Assembly (NCBI RefSeq): GCF_036492425.1
Contig: NZ_AP025292.1
Coordinates: 186,001-250,000, forward strand
Length of the DNA: 64,000 nt
DNA from: Persicobacter psychrovividus
Lineage (GTDB): Bacteria; Bacteroidota; Bacteroidia; Cytophagales; Cyclobacteriaceae
Reading direction: 5' to 3'
Position numbers and translations under genes: made by a program. Each line of letters starts with the position of its first letter. Within the stretch, counting starts at the first letter, position 1. The notes below the pieces were generated by a model. That model was not told the DNA's origin and made no database searches. It saw only the letters and a list, made by a program, of their open reading frames with translations. Positions 26,552 through 33,333 of this stretch are shown one piece after another.

Positions 26552-27694
26552 ATGAAAAATTGGCTGAAATATAGTCTGGTGTGTATCCTTGCAGTAGGTG
26601 CACTGAGTGCTTGTAAGAAGGATGACGAACCAGCTCCTTATATTCCGAACCCTTACGATGCTTCAAAGATTATTGATACCACGGGTGTTGATGCACCTTA
26701 TTATCAGGGATCAATTCAGAACCCTACCCTGGATAACATTCAGGAGTTGGAAGACCGCAAGGTCGTGAGTATTCGTGGTAGTCTGATTTTCCGCGACAAC
26801 GATTACAGCATTAGCCCTTACGAGGCTTTTGATTTCCTGGACTCTATCAATGGTAGCCTGACGATTGCATCGGACAGTACAATAGATAAAATTTCGGGTT
26901 TCAGTAATTTGCTGTTTGTTGGAAACGACCTGACGATCGATCGAAATTCGAAAGCGACCACCATTACGGCATTCCCAAAACTAACCACTGTGGAGGGGAA
27001 CCTTACGGTGAAGAACAACGAAAAGATAACCTCACTGAAGGGCTTTGATCAGTTGACGAACTTCAAAGGGAACCTGCGTATTGGTTTAATGCCTGTGCTG
27101 GCCTCTTTGGATGGGCTGAATAAGATTGATTCGGTATTGCAGTTGTCATTGGAGCAATTGCCATTGATTACCGATCTTTCAGGGCTGGATAATTTGAAAT
27201 TCATTGAGGCAGATATGATCATCTCTCAGAATGATAAACTGACTTCACTCAAAGGCTTGGGAGATGTTACGGAGCTGATGCGTCTGGACATCAATCAAAA
27301 TAAAGTATTGAAAGACCTGAATGGTCTGGAGGACATTGAAACCATTGATGGGGAATTCAGATTGCTGGCCAATGATGCGCTGACAGATTTGACCGCCATG
27401 AGTAAGCTGACCAAAGCAGGAGGAATTAATATTTCCTCGAATGCCAACCTGAGCTCCCTTGCTGGCCTTGAAAATACCGCCATTGGAGGCACAACAGATA
27501 CCAATTCGCTGAAAGGAATTTTGCAGATTGATACCAATGCCAAGTTAACCGTTGCAGGAATGTGCGGTGTTGCACATTTGGCGCAGGAAAAAATTGATAA
27601 CGATTCTTTTGACTGGCAGGTATCGCTGGCCAACGGCGAGGCCGTTAATCCTCAGCAAGTTGTTGATGCCTGTGGCGCAACAAGACGTAAATAA
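26552..27694 (+). CDS. Lipoprotein with receptor-L/LRR-like repeats
   Basis: 380 residues. Lipoprotein signal with lipobox LSA-C21 followed by KKDDEPAP. From about residue 75 a solenoid of about 11 repeats of 23-25 residues is visible, with the pattern G-NLTI-NN-K-TSLKGFDQLT (for example GNLTVKNNEKITSLKGF, DMIISQNDKLTSLKGL, INISSNANLSSLAGLE), like receptor-L or leucine-rich repeats. Surface-exposed binding or adhesion is a reasonable inference. Single gene with a terminator just downstream. Confidence 0.75.
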   Translation: MKNWLKYSLVCILAVGALSACKKDDEPAPYIPNPYDASKIIDTTGVDAPYYQGSIQNPTLDNIQELEDRKVVSIRGSLIFRDNDYSISPYEAFDFLDSINGSLTIASDSTIDKISGFSNLLFVGNDLTIDRNSKATTITAFPKLTTVEGNLTVKNNEKITSLKGFDQLTNFKGNLRIGLMPVLASLDGLNKIDSVLQLSLEQLPLITDLSGLDNLKFIEADMIISQNDKLTSLKGLGDVTELMRLDINQNKVLKDLNGLEDIETIDGEFRLLANDALTDLTAMSKLTKAGGINISSNANLSSLAGLENTAIGGTTDTNSLKGILQIDTNAKLTVAGMCGVAHLAQEKIDNDSFDWQVSLANGEAVNPQQVVDACGATRRK

Positions 27695-27715
27695 TGAGAT
27701 TATAATCCACTTAAA

Positions 27716-27750
27716 AGCCAAAGTTTTTTGTTAAAGACTTTGGCTTTTTT
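27716..27750 (+). terminator. Intrinsic terminator
   Basis: AGCCAAAG, a 14-base loop and CTTTGGCT with following T residues, 22 bp after the lipoprotein stop. Confidence 0.7.
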
Positions 27751-27867
27751 GTTGGCAATTTACGATGTTTGCGAAGCTTTAGCCCAAAGAGAAAGTTTGG
27801 AAAATCCCTTTTCAGGTAGTCAGAAAGGCGTTTTTTTAAAAATTATCAACTTTTTTCTTTTCAGTTA

Positions 27868-27897
27868 TTGCATTTAAAAAAAACGTGGCTACCTTTG
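27868..27897 (+). promoter_or_regulatory. Promoter of the tRNA array
   Basis: TTG (27868-27870), exactly 19 bp, then TACCTTTG (27890-27897): a near-perfect Bacteroidota promoter, 35 bp before the first tRNA-Gly. Confidence 0.75.
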
Positions 27898-27931
27898 CAA
27901 TCCCTTAACGAAACAAGGGGCGCAAAAATAA

Positions 27932-28004
27932 GCGAAAGTAGCTCAGCTGGTAGAGCACAACCTTGCCAAGGTTGGGGTCGCGAGTTCGAATCTCGTCTTT
28001 CGCT
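27932..28004 (+). tRNA. tRNA-Gly(GCC), copy 1
   Basis: 73 nt cloverleaf: acceptor GCGAAAG/CTTTCGC, anticodon stem CAACC/GGTTG with loop TTGCCAA, T-loop TTCGAAT, discriminator U73 as in bacterial tRNA-Gly. CCA is not encoded. Confidence 0.95.
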
Positions 28005-28044
28005 CAAAATTCTGAAACGTCAGAATTGAGCAATACAAATTCCT

Positions 28045-28117
28045 GCGAAAGTAGCTCAGCTGGTAGAGCACAACCTTGCCAAGGTTGGGGTCGCGAGTTC
28101 GAATCTCGTCTTTCGCT
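28045..28117 (+). tRNA. tRNA-Gly(GCC), copy 2
   Basis: Identical to copy 1. The 40-nt spacers flanking copies 1-2 and 2-3 are also near-identical (ATTCTGAAACGTCAGAAT-type small hairpin). Confidence 0.95.
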
Positions 28118-28159
28118 CAAAAATTCTGAAAACGTCAGAATGGAGCAATATTAATTCCT

Positions 28160-28232
28160 GCGAAAGTAGCTCAGCTGGTAGAGCACAACCTTGCCAAGGT
28201 TGGGGTCGCGAGTTCGAATCTCGTCTTTCGCT
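28160..28232 (+). tRNA. tRNA-Gly(GCC), copy 3
   Basis: Identical to copy 1; begins the first copy of a 215-bp duplicated Gly-Leu unit (28156-28370). Confidence 0.95.
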
Positions 28233-28286
28233 CAAATGAATTTTTCGGAATTCGTTTTATCCGCACCTGATTTATCGGGTGGTCGG

Positions 28287-28370
28287 GCCGGAGTGGTGGA
28301 ATCGGTAGACACGCAAGACTTAAAATCTTGTGACCGTTAGGTCGTGCGGGTTCAAGTCCCGCCTCTGGTA
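28287..28370 (+). tRNA. tRNA-Leu(TAA), copy 1
   Basis: 84 nt with the long variable arm of class II tRNAs (GACC-GTTA-GGTC). Anticodon stem CAAGA/TCTTG with loop CTTAAAA gives anticodon UAA. Acceptor GCCGGAG/CTCTGGT, discriminator A73. CCA not encoded. Confidence 0.95.
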
Positions 28371-28388
28371 CTTATTAGCATATATCCC

Positions 28389-28461
28389 GCGAAAGTAGCT
28401 CAGCTGGTAGAGCACAACCTTGCCAAGGTTGGGGTCGCGAGTTCGAATCTCGTCTTTCGCT
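28389..28461 (+). tRNA. tRNA-Gly(GCC), copy 4
   Basis: Identical to copy 1, in an unrelated spacer context. Confidence 0.95.
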
Positions 28462-28530
28462 CAAAGAAATTGACATAAGCCTTGCAATAAAGCAAAACGT
28501 TGCTTAACCTTGCAATCGCAAAAACATCCT

Positions 28531-28603
28531 GCGAAAGTAGCTCAGCTGGTAGAGCACAACCTTGCCAAGGTTGGGGTCGCGAGTTCGAATCTCGTCTTTC
28601 GCT
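28531..28603 (+). tRNA. tRNA-Gly(GCC), copy 5
   Basis: Identical to copy 1; begins the second copy of the 215-bp Gly-Leu unit (28527-28741). Confidence 0.95.
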
Positions 28604-28657
28604 CAAATGAATTTTTCGGAATTCGTTTTATCCGCACCTGATTTATCGGGTGGTCGG

Positions 28658-28741
28658 GCCGGAGTGGTGGAATCGGTAGACACGCAAGACTTAAAATCTT
28701 GTGACCGTTAGGTCGTGCGGGTTCAAGTCCCGCCTCTGGTA
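28658..28741 (+). tRNA. tRNA-Leu(TAA), copy 2
   Basis: Identical to the first tRNA-Leu, including the spacer upstream of it. Confidence 0.95.
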
Positions 28742-28778
28742 CAAAATTTTGCTGGCAACGGCCAGTGTAATATTTCCT

Positions 28779-28851
28779 GCGAAAGTAGCTCAGCTGGTAG
28801 AGCACAACCTTGCCAAGGTTGGGGTCGCGAGTTCGAATCTCGTCTTTCGCT
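28779..28851 (+). tRNA. tRNA-Gly(GCC), copy 6
   Basis: Identical to copy 1; last gene of the array, followed by a terminator. Confidence 0.95.
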
Positions 28852-28856
28852 CTACA

Positions 28857-28890
28857 AACCTTCTTCTAATGATTAGAGGAAGGTTTTTTT
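28857..28890 (+). terminator. Terminator of the tRNA array
   Basis: AACCTTCTTCTAAT pairs with ATTAGAGGAAGGTT-type arm and is followed by seven T. Confidence 0.8.
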
Positions 28891-29044
28891 ATGCTTTTTA
28901 TTTTCTCCTCCCTTTCTGTTCTTTTGTTTTCAAAGGATTGTTCTTATTTTGGCAAGCCAACTTTTTTTAAGGGCTGAAAGTGCCCCCAATGAGGAAAAAA
29001 GTAAGCAATACTGAAACGCATACATAAAGACATATTTTTACGGC

Positions 29045-30031
29045 ATGGATACTGTAAATAACGACCTGCGCGCGGCGCGGCAACAGAAAATTCAACAAGT
29101 ATTTCAAGAAGTAGGAAAAGTTGTTGTTGGGCAGGAATACATGGTCAATCGCCTGTTGATTGGTTTGTTCACCCAAGGGCATATTTTGCTGGAGGGGGTT
29201 CCTGGTCTTGCAAAAACTTTAACCGTAAATACACTTGCGGAAGTACTGAAATTAGACTTTCAACGTATTCAGTTTACCCCTGACTTGCTCCCTGCGGATT
29301 TGGTCGGAACGATGATCTACAATCAGCGCTCTGGGGAATTCGAGGTGAAGAAAGGCCCTGTGTTTGCCAATATTATTTTGGCCGATGAGGTGAACCGCTC
29401 CCCCGCCAAAGTACAGGCAGCACTTTTGGAGTCAATGCAAGAGAAGCAGGTAACGATCGGTGAGCATACTTATAAGCTCGATCGCCCATTCTTGGTGCTG
29501 GCAACACAGAACCCCGTAGATCAGGAAGGAACTTACCCATTGCCAGAGGCACAGGTGGACCGTTTCATGATGAAGGTGTTCGTTAACTACCTTTCTAAAG
29601 AAGATGAGCTTGAGGTCATGCGCCGAATGGCCAACATGCAGTTCGATACCAAGATCGAAACCATTTTGAGCAAAGAGGATGTATTCGCAATCCGTGATGA
29701 CATCAATGCGGTTTCTATTTCGGAATCTTTAGAGAAGTATTTGATCGAATTGGTATTTGCTACCCGAAATCCAAAAGATTATGGTTTGGGCGAGTACGCA
29801 CAATACATTCAGTTCGGGGTGTCTCCTCGTGCATCAATTGCCCTTAATTTGGCAGCGAAAGCGATTGCTTATTTTGATGAGCGCATGTACGTTTTGCCAG
29901 AGGATATTAAGGAAGTTGCTGTGGATGTACTGAGTCACCGTATCCTGTTGAACTACGAAGCCGAAGCGGATGGCGTATCGACAAGAGATGTAGTAGAGGC
30001 GATCTTGAAAAAGGTGCCAATTCAGAAATAA
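29045..30031 (+). CDS. MoxR family AAA+ ATPase
   Basis: 328 residues. Walker A GVPGLAKT (about 55-62), Walker B IILADEVNR (about 117-125), sensor 1 LATQNP, and the PEAQVDRF box typical of MoxR proteins, with a C-terminal lid domain (about 230-325). MoxR ATPases act as chaperones that insert cofactors or activate VWA-domain partner proteins, usually encoded downstream (DUF58, BatA/BatB). Here no such partner follows: the gene is alone, ending beside an inverted interspersed repeat. Confidence 0.93.
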   Translation: MDTVNNDLRAARQQKIQQVFQEVGKVVVGQEYMVNRLLIGLFTQGHILLEGVPGLAKTLTVNTLAEVLKLDFQRIQFTPDLLPADLVGTMIYNQRSGEFEVKKGPVFANIILADEVNRSPAKVQAALLESMQEKQVTIGEHTYKLDRPFLVLATQNPVDQEGTYPLPEAQVDRFMMKVFVNYLSKEDELEVMRRMANMQFDTKIETILSKEDVFAIRDDINAVSISESLEKYLIELVFATRNPKDYGLGEYAQYIQFGVSPRASIALNLAAKAIAYFDERMYVLPEDIKEVAVDVLSHRILLNYEAEADGVSTRDVVEAILKKVPIQK

Positions 30032-30033
30032 TT

Positions 30034-30160
30034 GATAATACAAAGGGGTATTTATTTGTCCACAGATTTTTTTGAACGAGCTATTCGCTTGGTGCTGATT
30101 AATCAACTTTTAGGCAAAATAAATAATCATGGAAATCCTTTAAATCAAGGTAATCATGGT
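30034..30160 (-). repeat. Composite interspersed repeat, copy D (inverted)
   Basis: Read on the minus strand: module 1 from 30160 (ACCATGATTACCTTGATTTA, then AAGGATTTCC), and module 2 from 30073, 87-88 bp later (AAAAAAATCTGTGGACAAAT), ending in ACCCCTTT two bases after the moxR stop codon. The spacer contains a plus-strand TATTCG...GGTGCT...AATC like the tail of copy A. Confidence 0.7.
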
Positions 30161-30236
30161 TTTTAATACCTCAAATATTGGTCTTAGCGGGATGCTAAGC
30201 CCCAAAATATCGCAAGCGTCGCTTGTTTAATCAGTA

Positions 30237-30263
30237 AAAGATCCCTTCGGGGATCTTTTTTTT
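30237..30263 (+). terminator. Intrinsic terminator
   Basis: AAAGATCCC and GGGATCTTT around a TTCG-type loop, followed by T residues; ends the moxR transcript upstream of the ars operon. Confidence 0.8.
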
Positions 30264-30306
30264 GCTTAAGTTTTCAATTCTGAAAAATATATTCTAATAT
30301 TGCTAT

Positions 30307-30633
30307 ATGGGAATAACAAAAACAGAAGGATTTTCGTCAGAAATCAATTTGATGGCCGAGCGGCTGAAGGCACTTGGTCACCCTGCACGTTTGTACATCA
30401 TGCAGTACCTGGCCAATTGCGACCGCTGTATTGGCAACGATTTGGTAGAAGAGTTGCCACTGGCACAACCAACAATCAGCAAGCACCTTTCAGAGCTTAA
30501 AAGAGTTGGGCTGGTGCAGGGCACGATCGATGGCAAGCAGATGAATTACTGCATTAATAAAGAAGGCTGGGAGGCTATACAACAGTTTGTGGTAGGTATA
30601 TCCATCAAGTTGGATACTCCCAAATGTTGCTAA
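30307..30633 (+). CDS. arsR: ArsR family transcriptional repressor
   Basis: 108 residues. Winged helix with the family core LKALGHPARLYIMQYLAN, the metalloid-sensing-type NCDRCIGNDL Cys pair (about C40 and C43) and recognition helix AQPTISKHLSELKRVGLV. A C-terminal PKCC adds two more Cys. It is the first gene of a four-gene arsenic operon (ArsR, DUF6428, arsenate-reductase-like, ACR3), so it most probably represses the operon and is released by As(III). TAATATTG (30295-30302), one mismatch from TAnnTTTG, lies just before the ATG, implying a very short leader. Confidence 0.9.
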   Translation: MGITKTEGFSSEINLMAERLKALGHPARLYIMQYLANCDRCIGNDLVEELPLAQPTISKHLSELKRVGLVQGTIDGKQMNYCINKEGWEAIQQFVVGISIKLDTPKCC

Positions 30634-30719
30634 GGCAAACCATCACATATCCATCATTCGATGGGTGTTGAATTGCTCCGAAGATTTCTTCACTCCATAA
30701 AAAAATAACGACTCAAACC

Positions 30720-31202
30720 ATGACATTATCTGAACTCAAAGAAGCTTTAAAAGGCACTGACGCATTACATATTCAAACCCCTGAAGGCACTGCCGTTCCT
30801 GCGCATTTCCACCTGACGGAAGCAGGCGTGAAAACCAAAAAATTCCTTGACTGTGGAGGTACATTGCAGGAAAATACCACCATTTGTTTTCAGCTTTGGG
30901 TAGCTGATGACCTTCAGCACCGCTTGAGTGGTGAAAAAGTACTGAAGATTATTGAGGATACAGAAAAAGTGCTGGAGCTGCCAGATGCGGAGGTTGAAGT
31001 GGAATACCAACAGCAGACCATTGGATTGTTTCAGTTAAAAACCATTGGTCGGGGAAAGTTCATGCTTTCTGTCATGACCACCGATTGCCTTGCACCAGAT
31101 CGTTGCGGGATCACGCCACGAGAAGAAAAACCAAGAATTAGAATGAATACCCTTGGGCAAATCAGTGGGCAGACTTGCGATCCCAATACAGGTTGTTGTT
31201 AA
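30720..31202 (+). CDS. DUF6428 family protein of the arsenic operon
   Basis: 160 residues. Recognised by its start (TLSELKEALKG), the VPAHFHLTEAGVKTKKFLDC motif, the FQLWVADD element and its place in ars operons. Function is unknown. A central domain of about 120 residues is followed by TTDCLAPDRCG and a C-terminal CDPNTGCC, giving several Cys that could bind As(III) or a metal. It lies 86 bp after arsR and 80 bp before the reductase-like gene, so is cotranscribed. Confidence 0.8.
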   Translation: MTLSELKEALKGTDALHIQTPEGTAVPAHFHLTEAGVKTKKFLDCGGTLQENTTICFQLWVADDLQHRLSGEKVLKIIEDTEKVLELPDAEVEVEYQQQTIGLFQLKTIGRGKFMLSVMTTDCLAPDRCGITPREEKPRIRMNTLGQISGQTCDPNTGCC

Positions 31203-31282
31203 TCCTTCTCCTATTGCAAGGGGCTTCAGTACAGGGTCCTGACTGTGCAAATTTTTGAAATTAAAAAATCTAAACATACACC

Positions 31283-31903
31283 ATGAAATCAATCACCCTT
31301 TTTCCTACGCTGCAAAAGACCGTTGCCGATTGGACGGGTCAACCTATTGACGAGAACCGCAAAGCGGACCTTCAGGTACTGATTGACTATATTCAGTCGA
31401 AAGTCGATCAGCAAAAGACGGCTCAGCTGAACTTTATCTGTACGCACAATTCGCGTCGGAGCCACCTGACGCAACTTTGGGCGAAGGTTGCCGCAGACTA
31501 CCATCAGGTACCTGCTGATACCTATTCAGGAGGTGTAGAAGTTACGGCATTTAACGAAAGAGCAGTGGCATCATTGCAGCGAGCAGGCTTTAAAGTTGAA
31601 GCAGAAGGCGATGAAAACCCTCGGTACAGCATGTCTTATGCCGAGGAGGCGGCACCACAGGTCGCTTTTTCAAAGCTCTTCGACGATGCGGTAAACCCTT
31701 CAGCAGAATATGCAAGCATCATGACCTGTTCGCATGCCGACGAAAATTGCCCGGTACTTTTTGGGGCAGAGGCACGAATCCCTTTGCGCTACGAAGACCC
31801 CAAGGCTTTTGACGGTACTGCGGAAGAAGGTCAGAAATACGATGAACGTTCGGCGCAAATAGCCAACGAGCTGTTTTATGCCTTTTCAAAAATTAAAAAA
31901 TAA
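31283..31903 (+). CDS. Low-molecular-weight phosphatase-type arsenate reductase-like protein
   Basis: 206 residues. An N-terminal helical stretch of about 45 residues precedes the LMW-PTP fold with the P-loop CTHNSRRS (C-x5-R, about 53-60), the catalytic signature shared with ArsC-type reductases. Further Cys lie in TCSHADENC (about 151-159). Bacteroidota ars operons typically carry this protein-tyrosine-phosphatase-like enzyme between DUF6428 and ACR3; it presumably reduces arsenate to arsenite before export. Electron donor unknown. Confidence 0.85.
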   Translation: MKSITLFPTLQKTVADWTGQPIDENRKADLQVLIDYIQSKVDQQKTAQLNFICTHNSRRSHLTQLWAKVAADYHQVPADTYSGGVEVTAFNERAVASLQRAGFKVEAEGDENPRYSMSYAEEAAPQVAFSKLFDDAVNPSAEYASIMTCSHADENCPVLFGAEARIPLRYEDPKAFDGTAEEGQKYDERSAQIANELFYAFSKIKK

Positions 31904-31906
31904 ACC

Positions 31907-32974
31907 ATGAGCAATACAAAAAAACTGGGATTTCTGGATCGTAACCTCACCTGGTGGATCTTCCTCGCTATGGCGATTGGTGTTGGGCTGGGTTATCTGT
32001 TGCCGAGCTTTCCTGAGTATATCAATCAAATGCAGACGGGCAGTACCAATGTCCCTATTGCCATCGGTTTGATCCTGATGATGTATCCCCCACTGGCGAA
32101 AGTGAATTATAGGTTACTGCCCAAAGTATTCAAAAATGTGAAGGTACTGAGCGTTTCTCTTGTGCTTAACTGGATTATTGGACCTACACTGATGTTCGCT
32201 CTTGCGTTGATCTTCTTGCATGATTACCCTGAGTATATGGTTGGGCTGATCCTGATAGGCCTCGCCCGATGCATTGCAATGGTTTTGGTATGGAATGATC
32301 TGGCCGATGGCAGCAGCGAGTACGGCGCTGGTCTGGTGGCACTGAATTCCATCTTTCAGGTGTTTGGCTACAGTTTTTACGCCTGGCTTTTCATCACGAA
32401 ACTGCCCCCTCTATTGGGCTTCGAAGGCGCTATTGTAGATATTTCCATCGGCACAATTGCCGAGTCGGTAGCCATCTACCTCGGTATTCCTTTTTTACTG
32501 GGTATTCTGAGCCGGGTGGTATTGGTAAAGGCCAAAGGAAAGCAGTGGTATGAGCAAACCTTCATTCCTGCAATCTCGCCGATGACATTGGTCGCTTTGT
32601 TGCTGACCATCGTGGTGATGTTCTCCCTGAAAGGGGAACTGATCGTCAAAATTCCTTTTGATGTCTTCCTCATTGCAGTGCCTTTGCTGATTTATTTCAT
32701 CATCATGTTCTTTGTTGGTTTCTTTATGAGCAAAATGATGGGTGCTCCTTATGATGAAAATATGGCGATCTCATTCACTGCCGCAGGAAACAACTTTGAA
32801 TTGGCCATCGCTGTGGCTATTGCCGTTTTCGGGCTGAACTCAGGTCAGGCGTTTACAGGTGTTATTGGCCCGTTGGTTGAAGTCCCTGCCCTGATTCTAC
32901 TGGTGCGTGTCGCCTTCGGTTTACGTGATCGATTTTATAAACCTAAGCCCAAACCTTCAGCGGTTCAGTCGTAA
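31907..32974 (+). CDS. acr3: ACR3 family arsenite efflux permease
   Basis: 355 residues with ten predicted membrane helices of the bile/arsenite/riboflavin transporter fold. The essential Cys of ACR3 is seen in [17 protein letters not shown] (about C127), and the conserved [17 protein letters not shown] segment (about 288-304) is present. It pumps As(OH)3 out of the cell by proton exchange. Start is 3 bp after the preceding stop, so tightly coupled. Operon ends with a strong terminator. Confidence 0.95.
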   Translation: MSNTKKLGFLDRNLTWWIFLAMAIGVGLGYLLPSFPEYINQMQTGSTNVPIAIGLILMMYPPLAKVNYRLLPKVFKNVKVLSVSLVLNWIIGPTLMFALALIFLHDYPEYMVGLILIGLARCIAMVLVWNDLADGSSEYGAGLVALNSIFQVFGYSFYAWLFITKLPPLLGFEGAIVDISIGTIAESVAIYLGIPFLLGILSRVVLVKAKGKQWYEQTFIPAISPMTLVALLLTIVVMFSLKGELIVKIPFDVFLIAVPLLIYFIIMFFVGFFMSKMMGAPYDENMAISFTAAGNNFELAIAVAIAVFGLNSGQAFTGVIGPLVEVPALILLVRVAFGLRDRFYKPKPKPSAVQS

Positions 32975-32990
32975 AGTGGAGGGCAGATTA

Positions 32991-33028
32991 AAAAGGATGT
33001 AAGGGAATAAACCTTACATCCTTTTTTT
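32991..33028 (+). terminator. Terminator of the ars operon
   Basis: AAAAGGATGTAAGG, a 7-base loop and CCTTACATCCTTTT, with a T run. Confidence 0.85.
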
Positions 33029-33333
33029 ATACCTAATAATTATATGGCTGAAAATAGCCCGAACTAGTGAATATTACTACAATGTTAATTTGAGGTTTCC
33101 ATGATGAAATAGGCTATTTAAATGGCTTAAGGCGGCATTTTGGGCTGGTTGCAGTAAAATTATGGAGCAGTAGTTATACATGGGTAACCTATTGAGTGCG
33201 CCAAAGCGGATTTGGTAAAGCACAGGTAATATTAAGGCGGCAAGAGGTAAAGTTTAATTAAAAATTAAACGAGGATTAAGTAACAGTGCAGGTCTACTTT
33301 TGTGGCAGATAAAATTAGCTACAAAGAAAACCC
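33029..33333 (+). promoter_or_regulatory. Regulatory leader of the TonB receptor gene
   Basis: No ORF in this 305-bp gap. A perfect 19-bp inverted repeat GTTTAATTAAAAATTAAAC (33252-33270) lies just upstream of the -7 box TACTTTTG (33295-33302), a place where a regulator would overlap the -33 region. TTAAGGCGGCA occurs twice (33127-33137 and 33232-33242). The regulator is unknown. Confidence 0.5.

Larger units (their letters stand above)
28156..28370 (+). repeat. 215-bp perfect duplication, first unit (second unit 28527-28741)
   Basis: tRNA-Gly, a 54-bp spacer and tRNA-Leu are repeated base for base at 28527-28741, 371 bp downstream, showing recent duplication or gene conversion. Confidence 0.9.

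Noticed and set aside
19544-30200. CRISPR array suggested by the repeated ATCTGTG-type sequences
   Set aside because: Repeats are dispersed, imperfect and in both orientations, with no regular spacer units and no cas genes.
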